From contig JAWZYV010014451.1 of the NCBI GenBank assembly GCA_038373885.1, positions 248,001 to 312,000 of the forward strand: a DNA stretch of 64,000 bases. The letters run 5' to 3'. Below the pieces are notes generated by a model. It saw nothing but the letters and a program-made list of their open reading frames with translations. It was not told the DNA's origin and did no database searches. Source of the stretch: Cheiracanthium punctorium. Its lineage: Eukaryota; Arthropoda; Arachnida; Araneae; Cheiracanthiidae. Made by a program: the position numbers and the translations under genes. Positions 1-11,600 of the stretch are shown here, one piece after another. Each line of letters begins with the position of its first letter. The first letter of the stretch is position 1.

Positions 1-482
1 GTTTGCCGTTACACAAGAGAATATTTGAATGTTATTGAAATTCACGAAGTTGAATTTGTTAATATTTTTTGTTTTATTCGAATTTCACATAGATGAAAAA
101 ACTTGTAGCACATTAGTTACCGTTAAAAGTGTCTTGACAGTTTTCCTTTATGGGTGATAATAACTTTGTATTACTGAAACATAGATTGAGACTGTTTTTC
201 AAATAGCTTTTATTCAAAAAATTATTTGAAAATATTTTTTCACTTTGTAGTTTCTGAGTGTAATAATTTGTTTCGAAATAATAATTAAAATATTGCCCTT
301 TAATTTGAGATGAGAGATTTTTGTTAGGTATTAAGAGGTTAAAACTGAATCATTTAACATGGCATATTTCAGTTATCCGTTTATTTATTTTTCCGTAAAG
401 ATATGATTTTTAAAACTAATATATGTTTTTTTTTTTTTTTTTTTTAAACTCGGATATTATCTTAGTTGAAAATAAATGTCCG
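1..482. other. AT-rich non-coding flank
   Basis: No gene recognised. It contains a run of 20 T at 426-445. It may lie in an intron of the side-like gene, since upstream exons of that gene must lie further left. Confidence 0.5.
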
Positions 483-698
483 TGTAACAATCGTAAAATG
501 ACGTCAAAGCATCGTCATCCTTTTTAGTTACAATCCACCCAACTAACTAAAATGGCGCGAGCTCGCGATTTTCATTTATCCAGTAATTCGCCTAATTTTG
601 GTATTCTAAAGTTTTTAGTGAAAGATGTTTGCAAGAAAATATTGTAAGAGGATTTTGTAATGGTTGTAAAAAATAAAATGATGTTTACAGCTAGCTAA
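483..698 (+). repeat. 5' LTR of the truncated retrotransposon
   Basis: Begins TGTAACAATCG. It aligns along its length with 54466-54680 and 57566-57781 (shared landmarks: GATGTTTGCAAGAAAATATT and a GCTCGCGA island). The 3' boundary is approximate because this copy has an extra GCTA before the primer-binding site. Confidence 0.75.
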
Positions 699-701
699 AA
701 G

Positions 702-714
702 TGGCGCCCAACGT
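702..714 (+). other. tRNA primer-binding site (tRNA-Lys type)
   Basis: TGGCGCCCAACGT directly follows the LTR. It is complementary to the 3' end of tRNA-Lys(CUU) as I remember it. The same 13 bases occur at 54683-54695. Confidence 0.65.
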
Positions 715-763
715 AAAAATGGTACAGATAAGTGAGTGACGTTTTACTTTAAATTCAGGAAAT

Positions 764-1822
764 ATGGCGTATTTGGGTAAGGCGCGGAAGGAGGATCTAA
801 TCCTGCTTGCCCAAGAGATTGGGGAGGAAGAAGTTAGTACAGACTTAAAGATTATAGATCTTAGAAATTTAATTATGAAGTCTAAGAATTATGAGGAAGT
901 GTTTGTAAAAGATGTCCTATCAAATATAATTGAAGTTCGGAAATTAAAAGAACAAGAAATAATTAATGACAAGAATCTCGAAATAGAAAGGCTTAGGTCC
1001 CAACTCGAAGCTCATAGGTTAGGCTTGCCAACCGAAATTAATAGAGCTAGTGTAGAAATGAATCAGTCTATCTTGGAAGTACAAAAACTTTTACCAGTTT
1101 TCTGTCCAAAGGAAGATGATATGGGTTTATTTTTGAATTTGTTTGAAAGGCAGTTAAACTTCTTTAATGTGCCTGATTCTAAATGGGTTGCTTATTTGAT
1201 CGGTGTGCTACCAGCCGATATCGCCAAACTTATTGCTAGGGAACCAAATGAGAAGACTCAGAATTATAAATACGTTAAAAACTTGTTATTACAAAGGTTT
1301 AAGCTTACGGCAGATAAATTCAGACAGTTATTCTGTCAGCATAACAAATCGCCTGACGGTACTTGGCGAGATTTCTATTTTGAATTAAGGACATACCTTG
1401 AAGGTCGTATTTCAGAACTGGGTATCAGTGATTTCGAAAGCCTTAAAGACTTAATAATTTCCGACCAAATAAAAAGAAAAACCCCATCAGAAATGAGAGA
1501 TCATTTTATGGATGAATGGGCAGACTGGAATTCTCCTAGTGAATTAGCTGAAAAGCTTGATGCTTATGTAAATATTCGAAATAATTTAGGAAAAGACTCT
1601 GTCTATTTTAGAAAGAAATTTAGTGGATATAAAACTAGTTCGCCAAAACGAGACTACCAGTCTAAATGGTCTGAAAGAACACAAATAAAATCTGTCTCAG
1701 ATGATAGAAATCCTTTAACATGTTACGGTTGTGGTAACCCTGGATACATAAAGGCAAAATGTCCAAATTGTTCAAAAAACAGAGAAGAACAAACTAGATT
1801 TAATTATGTGAAAATTGTTTGA
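764..1822 (+). CDS. gag: Retrotransposon Gag with intact reading frame (352 aa)
   Basis: Structural capsid protein of a Ty3/Gypsy-like element. An N-terminal SAP-like/helical segment (MAYLGKARKEDLILLAQE) and a coiled region to about residue 95 are followed by a capsid-like domain at about 110-270 that resembles the SCAN-like Gag fold (FCPKEDDMGLFLNLFERQL...). Near residues 325-341 lies a zinc-binding motif, CYGCGNPGYIKAKCPNC. This is C-x2-C-x9-C-x2-C, not the usual CCHC, and the second copy shares it. The ATG at 764 matches the start used in the 54-kb copy (54755). The last few codons before TGA at 1820 lie beyond the element break, so the C-terminus is host-derived. The upstream overlapping ORF at 1203 is a shadow. 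Confidence 0.82.
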   Translation: MAYLGKARKEDLILLAQEIGEEEVSTDLKIIDLRNLIMKSKNYEEVFVKDVLSNIIEVRKLKEQEIINDKNLEIERLRSQLEAHRLGLPTEINRASVEMNQSILEVQKLLPVFCPKEDDMGLFLNLFERQLNFFNVPDSKWVAYLIGVLPADIAKLIAREPNEKTQNYKYVKNLLLQRFKLTADKFRQLFCQHNKSPDGTWRDFYFELRTYLEGRISELGISDFESLKDLIISDQIKRKTPSEMRDHFMDEWADWNSPSELAEKLDAYVNIRNNLGKDSVYFRKKFSGYKTSSPKRDYQSKWSERTQIKSVSDDRNPLTCYGCGNPGYIKAKCPNCSKNREEQTRFNYVKIV

Positions 1823-2368
1823 ATATCTTCATTTGTAAAAATGACTATTTCTATTTAAGAATAGAAATGGATAATAAAAATATATTTCTTGAAATGGAAA
1901 TTTAAACGTCACTTAAAAATCATTATTCCAAACGGCAACTAGCTATGATAAAGCATTTAGTATTGGAAGAAAAAAATAGTGCAATAATTATTAGTTTATA
2001 AACTATCACACTCATAGAAAGACGATTTACAATTCTGTATTTTATCGAACAATGCATGGATATTTCAGGAATTTGTAAATCTTTATCGGCAAAAGTGAAA
2101 TATTTAATAAATAATTTTAAGCCTCAATGTTGCGTGTATGCATGTCAGCGTTTACCATAAATTTCTTTATTCTTCGTAATATATCACACTTTAAACAATA
2201 CAACAGCATGAAAACAATGGATAAAGAGTAAGGTAAACATGATAAAAATGTTGGGTTTTTTTTCGTGTTCTGTAAACAAACTTTATATCTTGCGTTGTTT
2301 CTCTTGTTTATCTAAGTTATTCTTTGGTGTGTGCTTAAAAATAAAAGAGAATTCCGTCTTTCTCGCAG
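1807..2368. other. Presumed intron of the side-like gene left of exon A
   Basis: AT-rich with no recognised coding segment. It ends in the acceptor of exon A. A T-rich run at 2250-2262 precedes it. Confidence 0.5.
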
Positions 2369-2656
2369 ATGCTCCTGTTTGTAGGCATGCAAACACAGCT
2401 GTCCATGGTGTTGCCCGATACGAAGCCGTTAACGTAAGTTGTGAAGTGGAAGCTGATCCCACGCAAGTCAATTTCCGATGGTCTTTAAACAACACTGTTG
2501 AAAATATCGACATTCCTTCACATTCGTCAGAAGGGACGATAAGTTCTGTTGTTTACACTCCCCGGACTATGCTGGGATACGGAGCTCTTCTGTGCTGGGC
2601 CCATAATGAAATCGGATACCAAAAAGACCCATGTGTGATAAGAATAATCCCTGCAG
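2369..2656 (+). CDS. side-like: side-like exon A: membrane-proximal Ig domain
   Basis: The acceptor is at 2367-2368 after a pyrimidine-rich tract and the donor GT is at 2657. Phase is 1 in and 1 out, the classic arrangement for Ig-domain exons. The 96 codons carry the two Ig-fold cysteines (VSC and LLCW), the core tryptophan in FRWSL and the strand F motif LGYGALLCW. An additional APVC...DPC cysteine pair brackets the domain. Reading before 2369 is intronic, so the ATG at 2239 in the same frame is not a real start. Confidence 0.88.
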
Positions 2657-5600
2657 GTACTTCAGAAATATATATAGTTTATTGCATTAGAATCGGTTCT
2701 TTCTAAACTTACATTGATTTTCTTTATTTGTACATTCCTTATGAGGCTTCCTTTAGAAAATATTTTTCAGTGAAAAAATACAAAATGAAACAATGTTGAA
2801 GAAAATTAAAAGTATTACATAAGACAATATTTTACCAATGGTGTCAAAAAAGTCTCTAGGGCTGAACAATGCTCAGCCTTAGAGACTCCTCTTATATGTT
2901 CAGTGAACATAAAAGTGCATTCAATTCAGTCGATGCTTTTCTTTTAAATATGCTCTATTTTACGGTAGGTACAAAAGGTGAGAACCCAACTTGTTTATAA
3001 TATACAGGGTACATACTAACATTTTCTGATTTTGAATATTTTTAATTTGCATATGCTGTTTGAACATACTTAATTAGGTAATTAAACGGTCGACGCCACA
3101 TATGAAGCACTTCGCTATGAATAGTATATTTCATTTAGTGATTGAACATGAAAAAATTAAGTTTCAGCTCAACTAATATGGATGTTTGTAACTGATAGTT
3201 TTTTCTAAAACGCTTCCTATAGCTCTCAAACGCTTCATATAGATAACATAACTTCAAAATTATGACACTGGACAGTGAAGAAATCATTCACAAATATATT
3301 GTCTATCACCTATTTTTTTATTGGCAGAAATTTGTAGTATAGTTTTTATTGTTTTACCGTTTATTGTGCTATATTTAATAACTTATACATAGTTAAAATA
3401 TGAAAATAAATTATTTATAAACATACACGCACATGCAACAGAGCTAATAAAGTAGCTACATTGTCCTTTTCAGCGAAACAATAAAGAACGAAGACAAAAA
3501 AAATGTTGATGGTTATCGTGACAAATTTTAGACAAATGATATTACTGACTTTTAAGAAAAATGATATTCAGAGATATGCAGAATGCAAATCTCAAAGACC
3601 CCGTGCCTTCAACATGTTCTTTATTCTGAATGTAACAAATGTTACTCACGATGAATTCAATGTGGTGTTGTCACAGTTTTGGGTTCATCAGGTGAATTGG
3701 ATTTTCACAGAGACAATGCTCGGTATTTTTACTGAATCGTAGGTATGTTACTGTGCTCGAGTTTTTCACAAACTATGTACAATTTCTATTCGTATTCTTT
3801 GAGAAAGTAGTGAGTTTTGCTTTTGATAGAATTTTTGGTGGGATAAAACGTGTATGCTTACCGATCCTCACTAGAGCAGTTTTCTAATATTAGGGTGTTT
3901 TTTTCCCTATCAGACGACAAAGAGGAAAAAATAAAATCAATATTTAGAAAACATAAATCCCACATTAATCCAGCCAGAATCAAACTTTAGCAATAGGGCT
4001 ATTATCATGGTGATGCGATTGGCTAGACAGAATACGAATTTAGATTTTATTTTAAAACATACTATTTCGATACAAGCTGGAATAATGTGTGATTTATGTT
4101 TTCTAAATATTGGTTTTTTTTATTTTTTCTACATATTAATTATATATATATCATGAATAGCTATTCAAGATTTTTTGTTCAATTTTTATACTTTATATAG
4201 ATTTAGGACAATATAATTTGTGTTTTAAAAATATCAGTTATCATACGTATATCTTTATTTATATATATATATATTTTTTTTTTCCAGGGCCACCGGAATC
4301 TGTTAAAAGTTGCACTGTGTCCAATCAATCAGTTTCATTTCTATTGGTTGAGTGCGAACCGGGATACGATGGTGGTATGCGACAAACGTACCATCTGGAA
4401 GTCTACAATTCTGCTGTAGACCATCTACAAGCAAACGTTTCTTCTCAAGATACCCCGGTTTTTCAAGTGGGCAATCTTCCCGCTGCAACATCTTTTATAT
4501 TAGTTCTTTATGCTTCAAATTCCAAAGGTCGTAGTAACTCTGTAGCACTGATGGCCAATACTTTAATGCCAGCTGAAAGAAGAACAGATAAGGAGATTAG
4601 TGACAGTAAGTTTTTCTTGTGCATTAATGTTATATTTATTTTTAAAATAAGTCATAAAAGGTTCAAGAAGCATAATAATAGTAAATTTTCAGTAAATGAG
4701 CTGAGTTTTAATCATGACACTCTTTCATTATGTTGACATTCGAACAGATGAAGGAATAATGACTAATTGCACATACCATTCTAAATTAAGTGTTAATTGT
4801 AATTTATTTCAAACAACATTTACATACCAGCATTTGCATACCAACATTACATAGCATATTCCAGATTACATACTTATATACAATTAGATTTTAAGATGTC
4901 AAATTTATAGACATTATTTGAAAATTATTTCAATACACTAAATGTCATGATGAACATAAATTCGTCTATGAAATAGTGAAGGTATTAATTATTAAACAGT
5001 AGGAAGAAAATGGATGTTATTTTCCGTCAAAATATGCTTAAATAGCTCTTGTTAATTTTCGAATAATATAATGAGCGCTCGATTACGCAGTAGAATTTTA
5101 AATATATCAAATAAAAATAAACTATTTTGAAATTATTATTAATTTGTATCGCATAATAATAATTTTAATAGAAGTAGTTACATTGCGAAACTATTTTGTA
5201 AAAAATTTTGTACTGTGAATTGTTTCAATGAAATTGTAATAGTCATTATCAGATGTGTATTACGATTTAAAATATTTTCACAATGTAGAAGAAGACCCGA
5301 AATTCACCAATATTTTTTTAAAGAAAAAATTCATATTTCTTAAGAAATAAACGTTTTAAAGCTATGTGTGATGCAAATGCGTCACACATCTTATAAAATT
5401 TATTTAAATTTTTTAAATAAATTTTATAAGAAAATAGTAGTTTTTCAAAGGCTATTTATTGCTAATTAGATATCATAATCAGACTTATATTTATCCATAG
5501 CATCCTTCTGCTGTGTTACTCATTATAACAAAATTTTAAAATAACAATTCTACCACATTCTTCATTTTAGGCTCAACGGAAGATAATACAAATGTGAGTC

Positions 5601-8600
5601 CCATATTGGCTATACTAATAGGAGTTGTTGCCGTATTAGTAATTGTAGCAATAGCTATAATAATTGTTATGAAGAAACAAAATAGAGATCCAGATAAAGG
5701 TATTTAATATTTATTATTATAATAATTGATTTTAGTATTATTATTCTTGCTAATAAAATACTCAAGATTAACAGCATTACTTTTATAAATGATCACACTT
5801 AAAAATTTAAATATGTTTAAGTGATAGAAAATTCGGTGAAAAGAAAAGTTGAACGAAAATCTCCACATGTTTAAGTTTGATGCCATATAAAATTTTTCAA
5901 TAGACGGGGCTGTGCTCGTTACACTAACCCAGTCAGCACACACAGGTTCTTTGAACGTATATTAACGTTCAGAAAATGTTTTCTGAACGTTAATAGTTCA
6001 GAGAACCTTTGTGTGCTGTCTGGGAAGTACAAGGTTTCAGTCATAACTCACACACTGTCATTCAGCACAACCATCTTATCAGTATCTCACTCATATTTGC
6101 ACATACTCACGCAAGCACATGAAAGATTATTTTTAATAACAGACTCTCACAGTTCATTAAATGACTACCCCCGATAACTTCTCTTGCATCGTAAACAGAT
6201 TAATAAAAATTATATAATAACGGCAGTGCATTGTTCGATGTCACTGATCTGGAGTTATTCGTAATGCATGTACTGTGTACTGCGGTTTCGTAAATAAGCA
6301 GCGTGAGTTTTAAATACAAAATCGATTTTTCATAAGCTAGTTTTAAAAATGGTGTTGATTGTGGATCTTGGTCAAAAAGTTCGGCAAATGTGCGTTTTTT
6401 GCATCAGTGACTGTGATAATCTGTGCCACTTTCCAAGTGGCATGCAGTCCACATGCCATGCACTAGATACGCCACTGAGTGCACGTTCTAGCATTGCGGC
6501 TCATTTTTTCTTACTGCGCTACATATTTTCCACTGTCGTCGTAACGCCCTCCAAGTGCAAGATTCCACGTGAAGAAACCCGGTCACTACATTTGAATTTA
6601 TGAATTCTGCTTCTAAAACACTTAAGAGACTGCCCAATAGTCTATAGATTTACGATTTAGCATTCTACCGCAGTCGTAATTTTTGTTAAGCTGTATCAGG
6701 AGAAAATATCTTCTTTTGACATTCTTAATGAGCTTCTCATGCACAGAAGAAGGGAAAAGGCTTCTATTCTAATCAACATTTTTATGAACAGAATTGAACA
6801 TCTCGACCAATACTTAGAAGTTTGTATGTTACAACAAGTACAATGCCATCTATTGATACATTACCGAACTAGGTACATCACTAGATGTATAACTGCTGCT
6901 TGACGTATTATATTAAGGTGACAAAACATCTCGTTAATCAAGTTATTTTGCTCCTTTTTACTGCATTTATTGAATAAAAATAAATTTATTTGCTGCATAC
7001 TATTAAATAAAATAGTTCAGTGAGAGGGGGGGGGGTTATTTTGAGAAATCCGTTTTATAATTCCTTTGATATCTTCTAATGTAATGTAAAGCATATAATA
7101 TAATGTATCGTCCTTTTTTTGTAGAAATTTGATATTGTATAAAAATTAATGAAAACTCTTTATTATTTTTAAAGCTAATTTTTCTTGTTGATATTCAAAC
7201 GTTTATTTGTTTTCTACAAATTTATTCAGTAATAAAGCTGATTAAAACGAACTTTAAAAATTCTCTCATTTCTAATATATTACATCACATAATATCTGTC
7301 ATGAAATTCGATTAGATTTCTAAAACTGGGTTAATTTAAGAAATAAATATCAAAATAAATCTCATATGTCAAAATGGAACGTGCCTGTTACTATTTTTCT
7401 TCTTCTGATATTTACCTGACACATTTTAATTCGAATATTTAGATTTCATCTGAATATTAAAAGCTGGTCGTCGTGTTTCATTCTTCTTTTCTCGAAAACT
7501 TTTATTATTATTACTTTTTTTAATGCGGTCTCAATGAAGCTTACGAAGATAATTTCGTTTTGATGGAAATGAAAAATGTTTTCTAATACATTATATATGA
7601 AAAATAAAATTTAAATTAAATTTAGCGATTAAAATGTTAAACATGAGATATTAATGGTCCTTCAATTCATATCCATATGAATCATTTAACTGAATGCATT
7701 TACTTAGCATTAAAAATTTAAATCAGTATTTGTGCAGCATTCTCATTCCGTTTCAAATAAAAAATTAAAAACAGTTATACTCTTTTGAAGATGATTGATT
7801 GCAGTTAATTAAATAATTATATTTAATTGAGTAAATCAGAGCATTTTGCGTGAAAATATGCGTGTACAGTTGTCCGAAAAACATTGATTGAGGCTTTTAT
7901 TCTTTATATATTGATCATAGACGAAGTTTATGGTATCAATCAATATTTGCAATATATTAAATCTAGATAAGCATCAAATTTTAATTTTAATACGACCCGC
8001 TCGTACAAAAAAAAATCCCTATTAATGAAATGTTTAGCATACTTTACTAAGATGATACACAAAACTTCAGTCTTTCATCATGAATTGTTTTACGGATATC
8101 TTGAAGCAAATAAGGTAAGGAGCTGTAGAATGCCAAATATATCAAAAACATTGTGTATTTATGCAATTATTGTTTAATTTCATAATTTTATGACCCCTGT
8201 AAAGCCTGAATTTTATCTCTTCGAGATGCGTTGGTGAGTGGATTAAACTTATATTTATTGCCATAACTTTGCTCGTTTTCATTTATGGGCTTTACTTTAC
8301 TAATTGAATTTTTTTTTGTACTGGACATCATACAAAAGCTTAAGTTGGATATTTATTTATGTTTAATAACCAGAAAAGAGAAATCGGCACCATACAATTA
8401 CGTAACATTTTAGTTTTTGTATATGTTTTCTGATCAATATTTGAAGAATAAAAGCCTGGGTTAGTGTTTTGGGGAAACCCTCTATATTCTTTTGTAGAAG
8501 TTCATTTCTTGTAGACATAAAACTTTCACATTTACTTTCAATTTAACTAAAAATTTCATCAATCAAATTATAGGGGATAGTCGCACGGACCGGGACATTT

Positions 8601-11600
8601 TTAAGAAATATATTTCTTAAAAATTATTATCTACTTGTGCAACTGTGAAAGTTTCAAAATAACATATTGAAACATTTTAACATATCTAAAAATATAAATT
8701 CCATGGCAATTATTAGGCCATAGCAATTATGGTCTTAGTTATACAGATAAAATAAAATTTTAAGAAAGTGGATGTAGTTTTACACTAATATCTTTTTATC
8801 CCTCACAGATAAGTCAGTTTCTTTTGGTAAGATTTTTCTTGAAATAAAGTTTCATTTTTTCTCATCCTTTTCCTCTAAGTTAAAGTGTACCATCCCTCCC
8901 GTTATGCAAAATGTCAAAAAATTGCATTACAGTCAAATCCCGTTTTACCGAAGTCCAAGGGAGCAGATAAATCTTTTCACTCTAACGAAACTTCGTTATA
9001 CCGGTATTGTAGCACCATATTGTAATTTGATTTCGGGATTACCATAGCGGAATTTTCTCTTTAAGGGGGTTCACTGAAACAGGATTTGGCTTTAATCCTA
9101 AAAATATACTACTGCTTGGCCTCTCTAAATTGCTAATCCATAAGAGCTATGCGCTTATGTCCGCAAAACATAATACAAATAAGAATAACTCCGTTATTTA
9201 CAATAAATACGAATGAAAACTTGTATTGAAAATATTAGAAGTTATTTACAATAAATGAGAATTGAAACTTGTATTGAAAATATACGAAGTTATTTACTTT
9301 TGGTGCTGGAAACCTTCTTCTTTGTAATTGAAATGATTTATATCAATAATTTTGATGCTATGGCTATTAACATGATGGTAAAATCAGAAATTAAAAACAA
9401 TATTTTCTTAAAGAATAATTGATGGTGTCCCTTCCTCCCACTGTCTCAATCCTCTCTATTCTCCCCCTGCTTATCAAAGATTTAAAAGTCGATTAATTTC
9501 TTGTTTTAAATTGTTAAATTTAAAAAAAAAATGATGCAATATTACTAATACGTTTCCACTAATCTATGTGGTATATTATTTAATAGTCTGCATGCAATTT
9601 TTAAGGAATAATTAACCTTTTACTTTTGTAATTAATTATATCTACGGGTACTCGACTAATTAACTTAATATTTTAGGACCTCCAGTTCAAGACCACGTCA
9701 TCAAGTACGTATCCTATTTCACCTTATTTTTCGAATATAAAACAAATTATTTTAAAACCAAAGTTAAGTATGATATCTGACAAAGAGCCTTAACATTGAT
9801 TTCAGGTGTGACATGCCTTTAAAGAAAGACACAGATGACATACCTGATTCAACTGTAGAAAGTCCTGATGTTATTCCTAATACTACAGATTCACAAGGTA
9901 AGTACACTTTTACACTGTTAAAACAAGTAGTTAACATTTCAGCAAAAAATGGTGCTACATTATCTGCAACCTTTCTATGGAAAAACGTTGAACCATGATT
10001 TCATGCTTATCAATAGAACCAAATCATGGTGAAACGCTTCTCCGTGAAATGATGCAGCTAATTTAGTTCTATTGTATGGTGAAATGCTCAACTTCTTATA
10101 TTAAAAGTGCACGATAACGTTCTTTGAGAAAAACATTCAGAAAAAATAACTATTTTTATTTGTTTTTAAAGATATTCTAAAAATTAAATATATTCCGCGT
10201 ATATTAACCATTCAGTTTTTTTTTTTCTAGAAAATGCACTGTAGTCTCTGCTCTTCATCCAAACAATAATAATAAGAAAAAACTGAAAACTTAAACATTT
10301 TATGTGTGGGACTACAAAAATATTCAACAATAAACAGGAATGCCTTTGAGATAAAAATTCTGTAACGAAATTCAATTCTTTATCATACTTTTTTTCAGTA
10401 TTTCTTTATTTAACTGATGCTCAAAATGATACATTCTTCGATGCATTCAATAAAGTTTATTTTTAAAATAATACTGCAGTTTTACGAAAACATTTAGTTA
10501 CAAAAAACTGTTTTACAATTCTATTGATATCTTCTCATTTAATACGATTTGCATTCGCAGACACAAAACAGCTTCAACTGCAAGTTTACTGAAGTATAAA
10601 TAGCTATATTTAGAAATTTCAAAGGGCATGAAATATTTTATTTTACCGAAGACACAGTGTTGGATATTTTATTATATTACGGTAATGTTAAAAACAATTT
10701 TTCATTGTAGTATTAAAATAAAACATTGGTTCTTCCAATTTATTTTTCGACGGTAACACTATAACATCACCATCATGTCTACTAAATTTGTTTTTCACAT
10801 CACGGAAAAAAGAACTCATTTTTAATGTTCTAAATGAAATAATGGAACACAGATAGAGTTGTTTATGCCTACATATCTTTTTATGATAAAATGATTTCTG
10901 AACACTTTTTTTTAAATATTAGTACTCTAAAACGGGATCCAGTACAAGCTGTCCTCAGAAGTTCAAATTACAAACAACCATAAAGAAAACAAATGCTGTC
11001 AAATAAAAGAAAACCTTTATCCATACGTCCATGAATGATCATATCGATAATTACAATTTTAAAAAGTGTCACTTTTGAAACATCTAAGAGAAGAATTTTT
11101 TAACAAAGTTTTTAATTCCTACTTTTTTTTGTACATATTTTTTTAAAAATTAACATGGCTTAGTTATCTCTAATGAATAAAAAATTAAAGCTTTTTAGTA
11201 CATTTTTGGAACATCCTGTATAGATTTATATACCGTTACCTTTATAAACGCTTATAAATGTAAGAGTATCTGTATACCTTTATATTAGCCGTTGGTTTTA
11301 TATGAAAACTTCTTACGAATTACGCAACATTACGCTAAAAATAAATTTCAGAAAATTAAATTATATTAAATTTAATTTTCAGCGTTTTCCTAAACGAAAA
11401 TGTTTATTTTTATATTTAAACTGGAGTGCCAGCAGTATGGAAATATACAAAATGAATAGAATGTAACAAATGAACTTTTTCTAACCTTTCCCTTTTTTGT
11501 TAGAAATATTTCTTCATCTTTACTAAACATGTTTTGTTTCTCCCACAGGAGAAATTCCGGGGAAGAATGAAACAACTTACGAGTTTTTCAAATCAAAAGA

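Larger units (their letters stand above)
483..1806 (+). mobile_element. Truncated Ty3/Gypsy-type LTR retrotransposon (5' LTR, PBS, gag only)
   Basis: Starts with an LTR of about 215 bp (TGTAACAATCG...) that matches the LTRs of the element at 54466-57781. It is followed by a primer-binding site at 702-714 and an intact gag. Similarity to the 54-kb copy stops at about 1806, just after the Gag zinc-binding motif. No protease, reverse transcriptase or 3' LTR follows. Same strand as the side-like gene and just upstream of its first visible exon. Confidence 0.82.
2657..4287. other. side-like intron A/B with two hairpin-forming repeats
   Basis: A 1.6-kb intron. It contains a short hairpin (2851-2887) and a fold-back element (3938-4112). 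A 79-codon open frame at 3503-3742 resembles nothing I know and lacks splice support. The rest is AT-rich. Confidence 0.6.
5700..9676. other. side-like intron C/D (4 kb) with MITEs
   Basis: AT-rich intron. It holds a palindromic MITE (5928-6024), a pogo-like MITE (8930-9094), a 48-bp tandem duplication (9193-9297) and a G10 run near 7025-7034. A somewhat GC-richer patch at 6340-6610 has an 84-codon open frame that I do not recognise. Confidence 0.6.

Noticed and set aside
2239..2368. ATG at 2239 as a gene start for exon A
   Set aside because: The text before 2369 is a T-rich intron tail with a good acceptor and no signal-peptide logic. Ig exons start in phase 1.
3503..3742. Extra exon or small gene in intron A/B
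   Set aside because: No recognisable domain and no splice site pair in frame with exons A or B.
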